Shown piece by piece: positions 43,928-53,505 of a DNA stretch of 64,000 nucleotides. Under the pieces are notes generated by a model, which worked only from the letters and a program-made list of their open reading frames with translations, ran no database searches and was not told the origin of the DNA. Numbering within the stretch: position 1 is the first letter of the stretch; the number at the start of each line of letters is the position of its first letter. Origin of the DNA: Paraburkholderia sp. BL23I1N1. Lineage in GTDB: Bacteria > Pseudomonadota > Gammaproteobacteria > Burkholderiales > Burkholderiaceae. The stretch spans positions 3,286,001-3,350,000 of the forward strand of contig NZ_RAPV01000001.1 in assembly GCF_003610295.1 (NCBI RefSeq). Direction: 5' to 3'. The position numbers and the translations under genes are program-made.

Positions 43928-44137
43928 CAACTCTTCACCTTGCTGCGCAGGCGCTCGACCGCAGTTTCCAGTTCGCGAATCCGCGCACTCCCGTGTGATG
44001 GATGCTTCCCATCCGCCGTCCTGCTCGCGGCGTACGTAAGCGTAGCGCGATCCACGACGGGACTGGATCGACTTGACGGAGGGCGTGAAGACCACGTCGC
44101 AGGGATACCTGCGCGAATTGCTCATCTTGCCCTCCAT
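43928..44137 (-). pseudogene. Pyridoxamine-phosphate-oxidase-like gene with internal deletion
   Basis: The start MEGKMSNSRRYPCDVVFTPS, then VKSIQ and GGWEASIT, matches the N-terminus of a PNPOx-family flavin-binding protein of about 200 residues. After SIT the next recognisable coding is the family's C-terminal helix ARIRELETAVERLRSKVKS and stop at 43928, in a different frame. The whole central FMN-binding barrel (about 130 codons) is missing, so this is an internal deletion. As written the first frame reads on out of frame to 43814. Confidence 0.7.
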
Positions 44138-44212
44138 CACGTTCAATCCCAGCCTTGCATGAAATACCGCTGTCGCTCGCCGCATCAGCGGTATCCACTC
44201 CGTCCCGACGTG

Positions 44213-44770
44213 TCACGCCTGTTTGGCGTGTACAGCGTGTACAACGGGGAAGTCGATCTCGGTACCGGCGACCGTGTTGATGCAGTTCGTCCAGATGTTG
44301 AGCGCCACGTTCAGCACGATTTCGATTACAGCAGCGTCGCTATAGTCTGCTGCCTTGACCGCGCCAAGATCAGCGTCCGAAACGCGGCCACGCGCGTCGG
44401 CTACTCTCTTCGCAAACAGCACGGCGGCGGCGGCTTTCGGATCGTTCGAGCCACCACTGCGGTTCGCGGTGATTTCGGAGTCGTCGAGTTTTGCGACGTT
44501 CTTTCCGAGGTAGGTGTGAGCGGACAGGCAGTAGTCGCAACCATTGATTTCTGCAACCGCGAGCGCGATGCGCTCACGCGTCTGTACAGACAACTCGCCT
44601 TTGCCAAGCGCACCCATCAGGCTCAGATAGCCTTCGAGGGCGGTGGGGCTGTTGCCGACCATGCGGAACAGATTGGGCACGACGCCCAGTTGCTTGTTGA
44701 CAGCTTCGAGCAACGGTTGGGATGCAGCAGGGGCGTCCGCGACGGTGGCCGGGGTAGCAATACGGGTCAT
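44213..44770 (-). CDS. Carboxymuconolactone-decarboxylase/AhpD-like protein
   Basis: 185 residues. The redox motif INGCDYCLSAHTYLG (C78, C81, H85) is the AhpD-type CxxC-H site, so a peroxidase or thiol-disulfide role is more likely than lactone decarboxylation. The surrounding helices (FRMVGNSPTALEGYLSLMGA; RERIALAVAEI) fit the family. It is divergent from a LysR gene with a clean LysR-type operator between, so it is probably that regulator's target. Confidence 0.87.
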   Translation of the reverse strand: MTRIATPATVADAPAASQPLLEAVNKQLGVVPNLFRMVGNSPTALEGYLSLMGALGKGELSVQTRERIALAVAEINGCDYCLSAHTYLGKNVAKLDDSEITANRSGGSNDPKAAAAVLFAKRVADARGRVSDADLGAVKAADYSDAAVIEIVLNVALNIWTNCINTVAGTEIDFPVVHAVHAKQA

Positions 44771-44790
44771 AACTCTCTCCTTTGAGATTG

Positions 44791-44813
44791 AGTTGCACTG
44801 GAGTGGAGCAACT
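44791..44813. promoter_or_regulatory. LysR-type operator (T-N11-A)
   Basis: AGTTGC, eleven bases, then GCAACT form a perfect six-base inverted repeat with the classic LysR T-N11-A spacing. It lies 21 bases before the AhpD-like start and 80 before the lysR start, in their shared divergent promoter region. Confidence 0.6.
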
Positions 44814-44892
44814 GACCTGTATGCTATCTACTCCCGAATCTGGAGAGAATCCGTTAACATCGGGAATCTTTCTTCCATTAATCGAGAGGATC

Positions 44893-45792
44893 ATGGACCG
44901 TCTCGAAGCGATGTCCATCCTCGTCGCGGTCGTTGATGCAGGCAGCCTGTCGGCGGCGTCCCGGCAGCTGGCCATCCCGTTGGCGACGGTCAGCCGCAAA
45001 GTCGGCGAGCTCGAAGCGCACCTGAAGACCCGGCTGCTCCATCGCACTACGCGGCAACTTTCGCTGACCGAGGCCGGCGAATCCTACGTCGCATCCTGCC
45101 GGCGCATCCTTGAGGAAGTCGGGGAAGTCGAGCGGGCAGCGACCGGCGAATACGCGGCCCCGAAAGGCTATCTGGTGGTCACGGCTCCCGTGGTCTTCGG
45201 GCGGTTGCACGTTGTCCCCGTCATGGCAGCGTTCCTTGCACATTACCCGGAGATCGACGCCCGCCTGTTTCTGACAGATCGCAACGTTCATCTTCTCGAA
45301 GAACATGTGGATGTGGCGGTACGTATCGGTCAGTTGCCGGACAGCACACTCGTTGCGATGCGCGTCGGTGAAACGCGTCCCATTGTGTGCGCAAGCCCCG
45401 ACTATCTGGCGGCTCACGGCACGCCGGTCACCCCGGCTGAACTCGCAAACCATGCGTGCATCAGCTTCGACGGACTCACTTCGCCGGGAGCGTGGACGTT
45501 CTCCGCCGGGAAATCGGAGCAGACCGTGCAGGTCCACCCTCGACTGGTCACGAACACGGCAGAATCGGCCATCGACGCCGCGACGCTCGGAGTCGGGCTG
45601 ACGCGGGTTCTGTCATATCAGGTTGCCGATGTCTTACGCGAAGGCCGCTTGCAGTTCGTACTGGAGAGATTCAAGTTGGCACCTTTGCCGATCCATCTAG
45701 TCCATGCCGGGCAGGCGCCGCTGCCGCTCAAGTTGCGAGCTTTTCCCGACTTCATGTCACCGCGCCTTAAAGCTCGCATCTCCGCCGTTTGA
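44893..45792 (+). CDS. LysR-family regulator
   Basis: 299 residues from the ATG at 44893, with GAGAGG four bases upstream; the longer frame is dropped. The winged helix MSILVAVVDAGSLSAASRQL, then AIPLATVSRKVGELEAHL and TRLLHRTTRQLSLTEAGESY, is typical of the PA0477/DsdC-like group. It is divergent from the AhpD-like gene and likely controls it, by analogy with LysR regulators beside peroxidatic or quinone-response genes. Confidence 0.88.
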   Translation: MDRLEAMSILVAVVDAGSLSAASRQLAIPLATVSRKVGELEAHLKTRLLHRTTRQLSLTEAGESYVASCRRILEEVGEVERAATGEYAAPKGYLVVTAPVVFGRLHVVPVMAAFLAHYPEIDARLFLTDRNVHLLEEHVDVAVRIGQLPDSTLVAMRVGETRPIVCASPDYLAAHGTPVTPAELANHACISFDGLTSPGAWTFSAGKSEQTVQVHPRLVTNTAESAIDAATLGVGLTRVLSYQVADVLREGRLQFVLERFKLAPLPIHLVHAGQAPLPLKLRAFPDFMSPRLKARISAV

Positions 45793-46079
45793 CCTGGACC
45801 TCGGGCTTTACCTTTTTATCGCCTCCCGACTGACAGCGATCAGCAAGGCACCCGCTTGGCACGCCGTCATCATGGTCCAGTCGATAAAAAATCGCTCAAC
45901 TCGCGCCGCGCACCGCCGTTAACTCAGACGACATCCCAGACCAATTCGACGCGTCACGTCGCACGCTTCGCGACGCACTGGCTCAATTCGTCAGGGTCGG
46001 CCTCCAGGTTTGCCAAGGTTGGCAACACCGCACTATGGACGCCTGTACTGCACGGCGAGCGATCAAAGAAACATCCCTC

Positions 46080-48071
46080 ATGGTTTTCAAACGACTCTGT
46101 ACCGCGTTCGTCGCGGTAGTGCTGAGCGCAGCGGCTGCGTCCGTTTGCGAAGCCCAATACTCCACCGGCTGGATAGCCAACACGCATGGCACGGCCACGA
46201 CGCGAGTGGGCAATGTGGCCCGCTCGATGTGGGTGGCATCAGACGGGGTGATCTATACCGCGTCAATGTGGGACGAAGACGAAGGCGGCATCGCGATCTA
46301 TCAGAATGGACAGAACATCGGTTCAATCGGGGCGCACGCCGAGTTTCAGGGTGGCGCGATCACCGGCAACTCGACCTCGCTATTCGCTGCGCTGCAGTTC
46401 AACGCCACGTATGGAAGCGGCACGGTTGGCCGATACAACCGGACAAGCCGCACGCGCGACCTGCTCATCACGGTAAGCGCGACGACCACCGAACGCCTCG
46501 CGGATGTCGTCACCGGACTCGCGACGTCCGGCTCGCTGCTCTACGCGAGCGATTTCCCAGGCAACCGCGTGCGCGTGTTCACGACGTCCGGTGTCTGGCT
46601 GCGCGATATCGGCGTGGCAACGCCGGGCGCGCTCGCGGTGGACGCGGACGCCAACATCTGGGTCGCGCAACAAAGCACGGGCGCGGTGATCCAGTTCAGC
46701 CCGACCGGCGAACGGCGAAACACCATCCTGTTGGCGGCCAAAGGGCAACCCTCTTCGCTGTATTTTGACTCGTCCAGCGGGCAGTTATGGATCGGCGACG
46801 AGGGTCCGGACATGAACATCAAGATCTATGACGTGTCCGGCGCACCTTATGGCGTGGGTACGTTTGGTGTTCAAGGCGGCTTCCTCAATACGGTCACTGG
46901 CATCAAGGGGCGGGTAGGCGACAGGCGCTTCACGCGCGTCACCGGCATCGGCAGGGATTCCGCGCGCAACCTCTACGTCCTGAACAATCCGTGGGGCGGG
47001 TCATGGGACCTCGGCCGCAACGGCGGCACCGACATCCACGCGTACGACGGAACCGGGGTTCTGCGCTGGCAGCTCCAGTCGGTGAACTTTGAGGGCAACG
47101 CGGCACCGGACCCAGCCACAGACGGGGCGATCTTCTACGGCGGAACGAACATCTATTCGGGCACCGTGGGAGGCAACTTCATTGCGAACACAATCGATCC
47201 TATCACCTATCCGTCCGATCCCCGGATCAATCTCGCCGATCACGAACGCGGCGAACATTTCGCTCAGATCGCCAGCGTGGGCGACCACCGGATACTCGTC
47301 GCCGCGAGCCAGAACCCGGATACCTTCTACTTTTTCCACTTCAACCGGGCGAGCGGGTACATTGCGATTCCGGATAGCACGTTGCCGGGAACGTCGTTCG
47401 GTACGGCGGCGAAAGTCCGCAATGGTTTCTGCCTGGATAGCAAGGGAGATATCTGGGCGGGTCTCGACAAAACCAACGTCATTTCTCACTATCCGCTGAC
47501 CGGTTTCGATGCGAGCGGCAAACCGGTCTGGGGTGCCGCGATCACGATGCCGATCCCGCGCACAATCTCGCAACTGACGCGGATCATCTACCTACCTGAC
47601 AGCGACACGATGATTCTCACGCAATGGGCAACCGGCAGCACGGACTGGACCGCGGTCGGATCGCGCGTCGAGGTCTATCACGGCTGGCTGGCCGGCAACA
47701 GGAGCGCGCCGAACCCAGTGATCAATATCACTAGCGCGAATGCCAAATCCATTGTGGCCGCCGGCAATTATCTGTTTGTCGGCTACGTACATACCGTGCC
47801 GAATATTGATGCCTTCAACCTCACGACGGGACAGCTCGACACCACGTTCGTCAATAGCAATCCAAACAAAGTCGACGTCGGCAACGACGTGGACTCAATG
47901 TATGGACTTCGGGCCTATCGGCGTTCGACCGGCGAATATGAGGTGACGAAAGACAACTACAACAACTCGAGCATTGTGGTGTATCGCTGGACGCCGCCTG
48001 CATTGACCGGGACCGGGGTGAATGCGACGAAGACGAAGACGATGATGGTGTCGCCCTTCAGCGTGAATTGA
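46080..48071 (+). CDS. Secreted beta-propeller-like protein of unknown function
   Basis: 663 residues from the ATG at 46080. The signal peptide is MVFKRLCTAFVAVVLSAAAA and ends near CEA-QYSTG. The mature protein has repeated short-strand blocks with NHL/SMP-30-like wording (GALAVDADANIWVAQQSTGA, SSLYFDSSSGQLWIGDEGPD, GFCLDSKGDIWAGLDKTNVI), suggesting one or more beta-propellers. There is no membrane anchor or enzyme motif I recognise. It stands alone between a LysR gene and a hydrolase. The substrate or partner is unknown. Confidence 0.75.
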   Translation: MVFKRLCTAFVAVVLSAAAASVCEAQYSTGWIANTHGTATTRVGNVARSMWVASDGVIYTASMWDEDEGGIAIYQNGQNIGSIGAHAEFQGGAITGNSTSLFAALQFNATYGSGTVGRYNRTSRTRDLLITVSATTTERLADVVTGLATSGSLLYASDFPGNRVRVFTTSGVWLRDIGVATPGALAVDADANIWVAQQSTGAVIQFSPTGERRNTILLAAKGQPSSLYFDSSSGQLWIGDEGPDMNIKIYDVSGAPYGVGTFGVQGGFLNTVTGIKGRVGDRRFTRVTGIGRDSARNLYVLNNPWGGSWDLGRNGGTDIHAYDGTGVLRWQLQSVNFEGNAAPDPATDGAIFYGGTNIYSGTVGGNFIANTIDPITYPSDPRINLADHERGEHFAQIASVGDHRILVAASQNPDTFYFFHFNRASGYIAIPDSTLPGTSFGTAAKVRNGFCLDSKGDIWAGLDKTNVISHYPLTGFDASGKPVWGAAITMPIPRTISQLTRIIYLPDSDTMILTQWATGSTDWTAVGSRVEVYHGWLAGNRSAPNPVINITSANAKSIVAAGNYLFVGYVHTVPNIDAFNLTTGQLDTTFVNSNPNKVDVGNDVDSMYGLRAYRRSTGEYEVTKDNYNNSSIVVYRWTPPALTGTGVNATKTKTMMVSPFSVN

Positions 48072-48485
48072 CGATGCGCCTGAGTCGCCGCGATTGGGGC
48101 GGCGGCTCGATTCATCCGTCCATGACTGAGCAGAGTTCGGCCAGAAGCCGCCGTTCGCGGTGCCCGCCCAATGCTACCTCGCCTCATTATTGCGGCAGAA
48201 TCCTTGCGAATGCCGGTGCTGAGAGGACTGCAGTTACCACAACGAGCGCGGTGGCAGCAAGACTTGCGCCGGCAACAAGCAACAAGCAACAAGGACGTCA
48301 GGGTGCGTGACATGATCTTTACTCCAGTGGTCGATATCACACTTCAGAACGGCCCTGATTCTGGGTCAGCCTCACGGCCGCGATTCGACAACCAATGTGT
48401 GTACCTGCAATGGGGGCGTGCCGATTTGCGGTGATGCCGGTCATCGCCTCAAAGGGGAAACGTCCCCTATTGAGGTGATCAGCGG
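48072..48485. other. Intergenic stretch with a large hairpin
   Basis: About 410 bases. It holds a three-times repeated CAACAAG unit near 48270-48293 and, at 48442-48480, a long imperfect hairpin (ATCGCCTCAAAGGGG paired with CCCCTATTGAGGTGAT). The hairpin is just after the end of the convergent hydrolase gene and may terminate transcription from either side, but it has no T-run. No gene is supported. Confidence 0.45.
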
Positions 48486-49244
48486 TTAATTTGCCTGCCT
48501 TGCTGCCGTCTCAATCACTTGAGCGACCTTGGCCGGCTGTGAGATGAAGACAGCGTGGCTTGCGCTCACTTCAGTGACCTTGGCACCCGAGCGTTGATAC
48601 ATCCAGCGCTGAAGCTGAGGGCTCACCACACGATCCTGGGTAGTCAGGATTGCGTAGCTCGGCTTGGTTCGCCATGCCACCACAGAAACAGGTGTCCCCA
48701 ACGCTTGCTGATTAAGCTGCACCTGCGAGTCCGCCATGAATTGAGCCTCCGACGGCGAGACATCCTGTGCAAAGGTCCCAGGGAATCTTGCGGCAGGGAT
48801 GAAGAAATACTTGTCCGGTGTTGCTCGCATGGCATCGTTGGGCGCGGCGAACTTCGACAGCAGTTGACCACTGGCTTCCCCTTTATCGGGTTGGAGCGCA
48901 GCCACATAGACGAGCGATTTGACCTTCGGGTCGGCGCCTGCCTCCGTGATCACAGAGCCGCCATAGCTGTGACCGACCAGCACGACCGGACCGCTCTGCT
49001 GATCAATGGCGCGCCTGGTGGTCTCGACGTCTTCGGCGAGGCCAGTGAGCGGTTCCTGCACGATCGTCACATGGAAACCGTCCTTGGTCAGGATGTCGTA
49101 GACGGCTCGCCAGCCTGAGCCATCCACGAGTGCTCCGTGAACAATGACGATATCGTTCGCCGCGGGCTTCGTCTCGGCGTGAGCCATCGTGCCACCCAAA
49201 GCAAGCAGGAAGGCAACGACAAGCTTATTTCGTAGTGCATACAT
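48486..49244 (-). CDS. Exported alpha/beta hydrolase
   Basis: 252 residues from MYALRNKLVVAFLLALGGTM, with GGAG about seven bases upstream. The signal peptide is cleaved near AHA-ETKP. The catalytic landmarks are VIVHGALVDGSGW (oxyanion loop), VGHSYGG (Ser93) and the C-terminal His in SASHAVF (about H230). The wording matches the esterase EstC-like / pimeloyl-ACP-methyl-ester-esterase-like group that is often exported. It is 122 bases from the monooxygenase gene and may share its transcript. Confidence 0.82.
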   Translation of the reverse strand: MYALRNKLVVAFLLALGGTMAHAETKPAANDIVIVHGALVDGSGWRAVYDILTKDGFHVTIVQEPLTGLAEDVETTRRAIDQQSGPVVLVGHSYGGSVITEAGADPKVKSLVYVAALQPDKGEASGQLLSKFAAPNDAMRATPDKYFFIPAARFPGTFAQDVSPSEAQFMADSQVQLNQQALGTPVSVVAWRTKPSYAILTTQDRVVSPQLQRWMYQRSGAKVTEVSASHAVFISQPAKVAQVIETAARQAN

Positions 49245-49366
49245 TTCAATCTCCATGGATATTACTATGTGCCCGACGTTTTGCTTAAGCCATCTGGCGT
49301 CGGACATATCGACATACGGACGCTGCGGGTCGCATTTGCGCGCTGGCGTACCGGAGTGCGAAGACG

Positions 49367-49672
49367 TCAGCCGAGTTTGTTCTTCATGCCCAGGACGTCG
49401 ATCGCCTCGATCGACGGAGGGCTTGCCAGCAACTCGTCGGCCTGCGTCATCAGGGCATTGGCCATACTGCCGTGCAGGTGTACCTGGCGATCCTCTTCGC
49501 TTGCAAAGGCGTCGAAGACGCCGAACGTCGTCGGCGACAGCTTGAGGGCGAACCAGATCGGCGTGGTCGCCTCCCGATTGGTCATCTCAAGGCCTGCGGC
49601 AAGGAAGTCTGCGACCGCCTGCTCCTTTCCCGGTTTGGCTTCAAGTCGGACAAATAGTGCGTGCTTGATCAT
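49367..49672 (-). CDS. ABM-domain (antibiotic-biosynthesis monooxygenase-like) protein
   Basis: 101 residues from MIKHALFVRLEAKPGKEQAV, with GAGAACGAAG before the ATG. The dimeric alpha/beta-barrel pattern is clear: an edge strand LFVRLEAK, then TTPIWFALKLSPTTFGVFDA and LHGSMANALMTQADELLA. Family members oxidise quinones or act as small detoxifying proteins. It is divergent from the GlxA-like regulator at 49737 with about 60 bases between, so it is a likely target together with the hydrolase. Confidence 0.83.
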   Translation of the reverse strand: MIKHALFVRLEAKPGKEQAVADFLAAGLEMTNREATTPIWFALKLSPTTFGVFDAFASEEDRQVHLHGSMANALMTQADELLASPPSIEAIDVLGMKNKLG

Positions 49673-49736
49673 CTTCGTTCTCCAGTGTCCGCGTGAGGGG
49701 TTCATGCGGTGAGTCACACTTTACAAACGGAGTGAG

Positions 49737-50741
49737 TTGGGAAACACTGTCTCAATCGACAACTTTGATATCAATTCCGCCATGCGAATTTTTGTCCTCG
49801 CGCTCGAAGGGGTGTTCGATACCGGTCTCGCTAGCGTGCTCGATGCCTTGACGATGGCCAACAGACTTGCGGACGCGACGGGGATGGCGACACCGGGCTT
49901 CGACATCACCGTGGTGGGGATGCAGCCCCAGGTGCGCACCGCGCTTGGCTTGCAAGTGCCCGTCCGCGATATGGCCGACGCCCCCGCCCCGGATTGGGTC
50001 GTCGTGCCGGCGCTCAACTGCACGACGGCCGAAGAGCTCGTGCCTGCGCTTGGCCGACACGATGTGATCGATGCGCTAGGCGCTTTGCGCTCGTGGCGCA
50101 GTGCCGGCGCCCAAATTGCAGCCGCCTGCACGGGTACGTTCGTGCTGGCTGAAAGCGGCTTGCTCGACGGCTACGAAGCCACGACCACATGGTGGCTCTC
50201 ACCGGTATTCCGGCAGCGTTACCCCGCCGTGCACCTGGATGCGCATCGCATCGTCGTCCCCAGCGGCAGCACGGTGACGGCAGGGGCAGCCCTGGGCCAC
50301 CTCGACCTTGCACTCTGGTTGATCCGCAACAACAGCCCTGAGCTTGCGGCGCTCGTGGCCAACTACCTCGTATTCGATTCGCGGCCGTCGCAGTCTGCCT
50401 ATGCGATCTCCGATCACCTTTCCCATTCGGACCCGCTCGTCGAGCGTTTCGACCGTTGGGTGCGTGAACACCTCGACACGGCAATCGCGCTCAACGTCGT
50501 CGCCGATGCATTGGCGACCAGCACGCGGACATTGACGCGACGTTTGAATGAAGTGCTCGGTAAAACGCCTGTCGAGTACATTCAGGATCTGCGAGTCGAG
50601 CGCGCCGTCCATCTGCTGAAGACGAGCAAGCTCAGCGTTGATCGCATTGCCGAGCAGGTCGGGTATGCGGACGGCGTCACTTTGCGAACGTTGCTGCGGC
50701 GGCGGATAGGTAAGGGGGTACGTGAGTTGCGGGCGTCGTGA
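49737..50741 (+). CDS. GlxA-type AraC regulator with DJ-1/PfpI sensor
   Basis: 334 residues. TTG at 49737 has GGAG four bases upstream and is preferred to the ATG at 49782, which has no ribosome-binding site. The N-terminal part is a DJ-1/PfpI-like domain (AAACTGTFVLAESGLLDGYE with a Cys at the nucleophile elbow). The C-terminal part is the AraC double helix-turn-helix (NVVADALATSTRTLTRRLNE; DRIAEQVGYADGVTLRTLLR). Such regulators often sense small metabolites. It is divergent from the monooxygenase gene. Confidence 0.85.
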   Translation: MGNTVSIDNFDINSAMRIFVLALEGVFDTGLASVLDALTMANRLADATGMATPGFDITVVGMQPQVRTALGLQVPVRDMADAPAPDWVVVPALNCTTAEELVPALGRHDVIDALGALRSWRSAGAQIAAACTGTFVLAESGLLDGYEATTTWWLSPVFRQRYPAVHLDAHRIVVPSGSTVTAGAALGHLDLALWLIRNNSPELAALVANYLVFDSRPSQSAYAISDHLSHSDPLVERFDRWVREHLDTAIALNVVADALATSTRTLTRRLNEVLGKTPVEYIQDLRVERAVHLLKTSKLSVDRIAEQVGYADGVTLRTLLRRRIGKGVRELRAS

Positions 50742-50867
50742 GTCGCTGAGGCCATTTGGGACTAGACCTTTGGCCGATGCTTCGTCTACCTCGACGGTGT
50801 AGCAACGGCCGCTGTACACCTGGAAGCTGCCTGACGACCGTTCAGGATCGAAAGCGGATGTCAGGCG

Positions 50868-51767
50868 TCAGCGCCAGAATTCGGTGAGCTGATCGGCAAG
50901 GGCTCTGCCTTGGTTGTAACCGGCTTGAGCGGCGGGCGGACGGGTCGACAGATCCATCATGTTGACACCGAACGCGCTGAGCGAGTCGCCGTCCGGGAAG
51001 ATCGTCTCGACTCTGCTGTTGCCCGCGCGGAGTTCGTCGACCTGTGCCGCAAGGTGCATGCCCCACTCCACCGGATGCCGTGATCTGCCGCCGATGGGCG
51101 ACAGCACCAGCACCCGTGCGTATCCGGCTGCCAGATCGGCGTTCTCGTTGCGTCGGTAGCCGCCGTCGATGTATCTGTTGTCGCCGATGCTGTAGGGAGG
51201 GACACCGAAGCCGTTGGACGTGCTGGCGGCGACGGCATCCACGAGGTCGACTCCGCTGTGGCGATCGAACACGATCGGTTCACCGGTATGGGCATCGACC
51301 GCTGTGATGAGCAACGGTCGTTCCGGCCAGCGCTGACTGGGCAGCCGAGCGGCGACGACAGCGCGCCACGGCGCTTGCCCGGAGCCGTCCGACGCCGCGT
51401 CCATTTCGAGCGCCGCCGCACCCATTCTGCGGCGCATGTCGGCCGCATCCTCAGCGGCGGCGATGATCCGACTCGTTATTTCCATATGGTTCGCTGCCGG
51501 CCCAATGGGAACGCGTCCGCCCTCGGGTCCGCTCGGGCCAGTCCGTTGCTGGGATGCAGCGGAAAGGATGGCGGCAAACAGTTCGGTCGGGGGCGCGCTA
51601 GTGATCTGGGCCGCAGCCGTCGATCCAGCCGACGTCCCAATGATCAAATCGGCCTCGGTCACATCCAACCCGGCATCGAACAGGCCGGCGACGACGCCGA
51701 TCTCCCACGCATTGCCGGCCGATCCACCACCATGGAGGACCAACGCTCGCTCACGTCTGGTTTCCAT
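50868..51767 (-). CDS. Patatin-like phospholipase
   Basis: 299 residues from METRRERALVLHGGGSAGNA, a start close to GGGGGTGGC. The Ser-Asp dyad is complete: Ser46 in IIGTSAGST and Asp201 in RYIDGGYRR; LHGGGSAG is the glycine-rich oxyanion loop. It should hydrolyse acyl esters of lipids. There is no signal peptide, so it acts in the cytoplasm or is exported by another system. An in-frame upstream ATG would add 16 residues. It stands alone. Confidence 0.85.
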   Translation of the reverse strand: METRRERALVLHGGGSAGNAWEIGVVAGLFDAGLDVTEADLIIGTSAGSTAAAQITSAPPTELFAAILSAASQQRTGPSGPEGGRVPIGPAANHMEITSRIIAAAEDAADMRRRMGAAALEMDAASDGSGQAPWRAVVAARLPSQRWPERPLLITAVDAHTGEPIVFDRHSGVDLVDAVAASTSNGFGVPPYSIGDNRYIDGGYRRNENADLAAGYARVLVLSPIGGRSRHPVEWGMHLAAQVDELRAGNSRVETIFPDGDSLSAFGVNMMDLSTRPPAAQAGYNQGRALADQLTEFWR

Positions 51768-52205
51768 GCCACCCCCGGTATGAATTGATCCGATGGTCAA
51801 GAATGTCCGCTTCACTGGGTCGAACTGCGTCGCTCGTCATCCGGCTGAGTTCGTTTAGGGTTGGTCGATGCCTGCCAACGCCCGCAGGAATGTGACTGCG
51901 CCACCGCGCTTCGCTGGCAGGCGTTGAACGAGCCTCGATGGAGGAAACCGCGGAGTGCCCCGATACGGTCGGAGTCCTGGGCTATGGCGATTGATAGGCC
52001 GGGATGGCCAGCAAAGTTGATGGATGCGTGGTGCGGTGGGATTCTGGATGCGCGTTGACGCAGCGATGAAGCGGTGCAGTGGCGCAGTTGTGACGGTAAA
52101 GCGGACGTGCGAGGGACTGCGCGAGGCGACAGGCGCAGACGTCCGCTCGTGGGCCGCGTTGCCGCAAAGCCGACGGTCGGGTTGGAGGTGCAGGAAGCGT
52201 TCCGC
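51768..52205. other. Probable non-coding end of the IS91-type element
   Basis: About 440 bases between the patatin gene and the IS91-type transposase remnant. It is GC-rich and has long open frames on the minus strand, but none has a start signal or recognisable content. By position it should include one terminus of the IS91-like element. I could not identify the terminal hairpin. Confidence 0.35.
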
Positions 52206-53376
52206 TCAAGTCTCGCCTCGTCGTATGGGTGGTCCGCGAATGGGAGCAGTGCGTTCCAGTATTTCAATGACGATCATTGGTGCACCGCAGTGCCGGCAGA
52301 CGAAGACCGGAGCGGCAGCGACCTCTTGATCGTCGGGCTGGGTGGCGACCTCGGGTACGACGTGCAGCAACTCACGCACCTTCGCGAGGCTGGCGCGGCG
52401 CACCGGGTTGGCGAGCAGTCCGTAGTGACGGATGCGATGGAAGCCGCCCGGCAGCACATGCAGCAGGAAAGCGGCGCATGAATTCGCCGGTTTCGAGGGT
52501 CATGGTCTTGTAGCGGGTGTGTCCCTTCGCGCGGTAGTCCTTCCAGCGGAACGTCACGCCGCGCTCATCGAAGGCGACGAGTCGCTGGTTGGAGATGGCG
52601 ACGCGATGTGTATAGCGTGAGAGATACTCAAGCACCGCCTTCGGTCCGGCGAACGGGCGCTTGGCGTAGACCACCCATTCGCAGGTACGTAGCGGCGCAA
52701 GCCACCGGGCAAAGGTGGCGGGGTCAGCGAGCCCGGTGTACTCGCCGAAGAACTGCAGGTCGCCGCGGGGGTGAACCGACTGGAGTGCCTCGAGGAAGCG
52801 GCGCCGGAACAGGCGTGACAGGACGCGCACGGGCAGGAAGAAGCCGGGCCGGCAGGCGATCCAGCGCTCACCGTCAGGCGACAGCCCGCCACCGGGCACG
52901 ATGCCGTGCACATGCGGGTGATGCGTGAGCGCCGAGCCCCAGGTGTGCAGTACGAGCGTGGCGCCGATCTGGGCGCCGAGATGCCTGGGATCACCGGCGA
53001 TCGTGCGCAGCGTGTCAGCGGCGATGTCGAACAGCAGGCCGTAGATGATCCGTTTGTTTTACCAGGCGATCGCACTGATGGGCGCGGGCAGCGTGAAGAC
53101 GACGTGGAAGTACTCGACGGGCAGCAGGTCGACCTGGCGTGCCTCCAGCCAGCGGTGTGCGGCGCTGGCCTGGCACTTTGGGCAATGGCGGTCCCGGCAC
53201 GAGTTGAAGGACACCTCTGTCCTTGCGCAGCCTGAACAGCGCAGCACATGTCCGCCCAGTGCCGCCGTGCGGCACCGTTCGATGGCCGACATGACCTTCA
53301 GCTGCCCCAGGCTCAGATGTGTCGTGGCTCGCCACGCTGGCCCGTGGCTGCGGAAGATATCCGCAACCTCCAGCAT
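52206..53376 (-). pseudogene. IS91-family transposase, broken by a stop and a frameshift
   Basis: The zinc-binding N-terminus is clear: EVADIFRSHGPAW, then GGHVLRCSGCARTEVSFNSC and RDRHCPKC. At 53061-53059 a TAA interrupts IAW-stop-NKRIIY. The same frame continues GAQIGATLVLHTWGSALTHH and HVHGIVPGGGLSPDGERW. Near 52475 an extra C (TTTCCTG for TTTCTG) shifts the frame, and the correct ending continues LPGGFHRIRHYGLL and FVCRHCGAPMIVIEILER to 52206. Two separate lesions make it inactive. Confidence 0.8.
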
Positions 53377-53396
53377 GAGGCGCTACAGCGCGCAGC

Positions 53397-53484
53397 TTAC
53401 CCGGCAGGCAGGCGGTCCAGCGGACTCGTGACCTCGTGCAGCAGGTCGGTGGCCACCTGGACGTAGAGCGCGGTGTTCTCGAGC
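53397..53484 (-). pseudogene. C-terminal piece of the split IS91-type integrase
   Basis: On the minus strand this reads ENTALYVQVATDLLHEVTSP then LDRLPAG and stop. It is the last part of a tyrosine integrase, including the catalytic Tyr in ALYVQV. It continues the 5' piece at 56899-57692 once the RIT element is removed. The stop lies 20 bases before the transposase start, the usual integrase-transposase order of this element type. Confidence 0.8.
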
Positions 53485-53505
53485 CTATTGACTGCAGGCA
53501 AACTT

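Noticed and set aside
51812..52267. Minus-strand open frame of about 150 codons next to the IS91 remnant
   Set aside because: It is rich in Ser, Arg and His, has no start signal and overlaps the presumed non-coding end of the IS91-type element.
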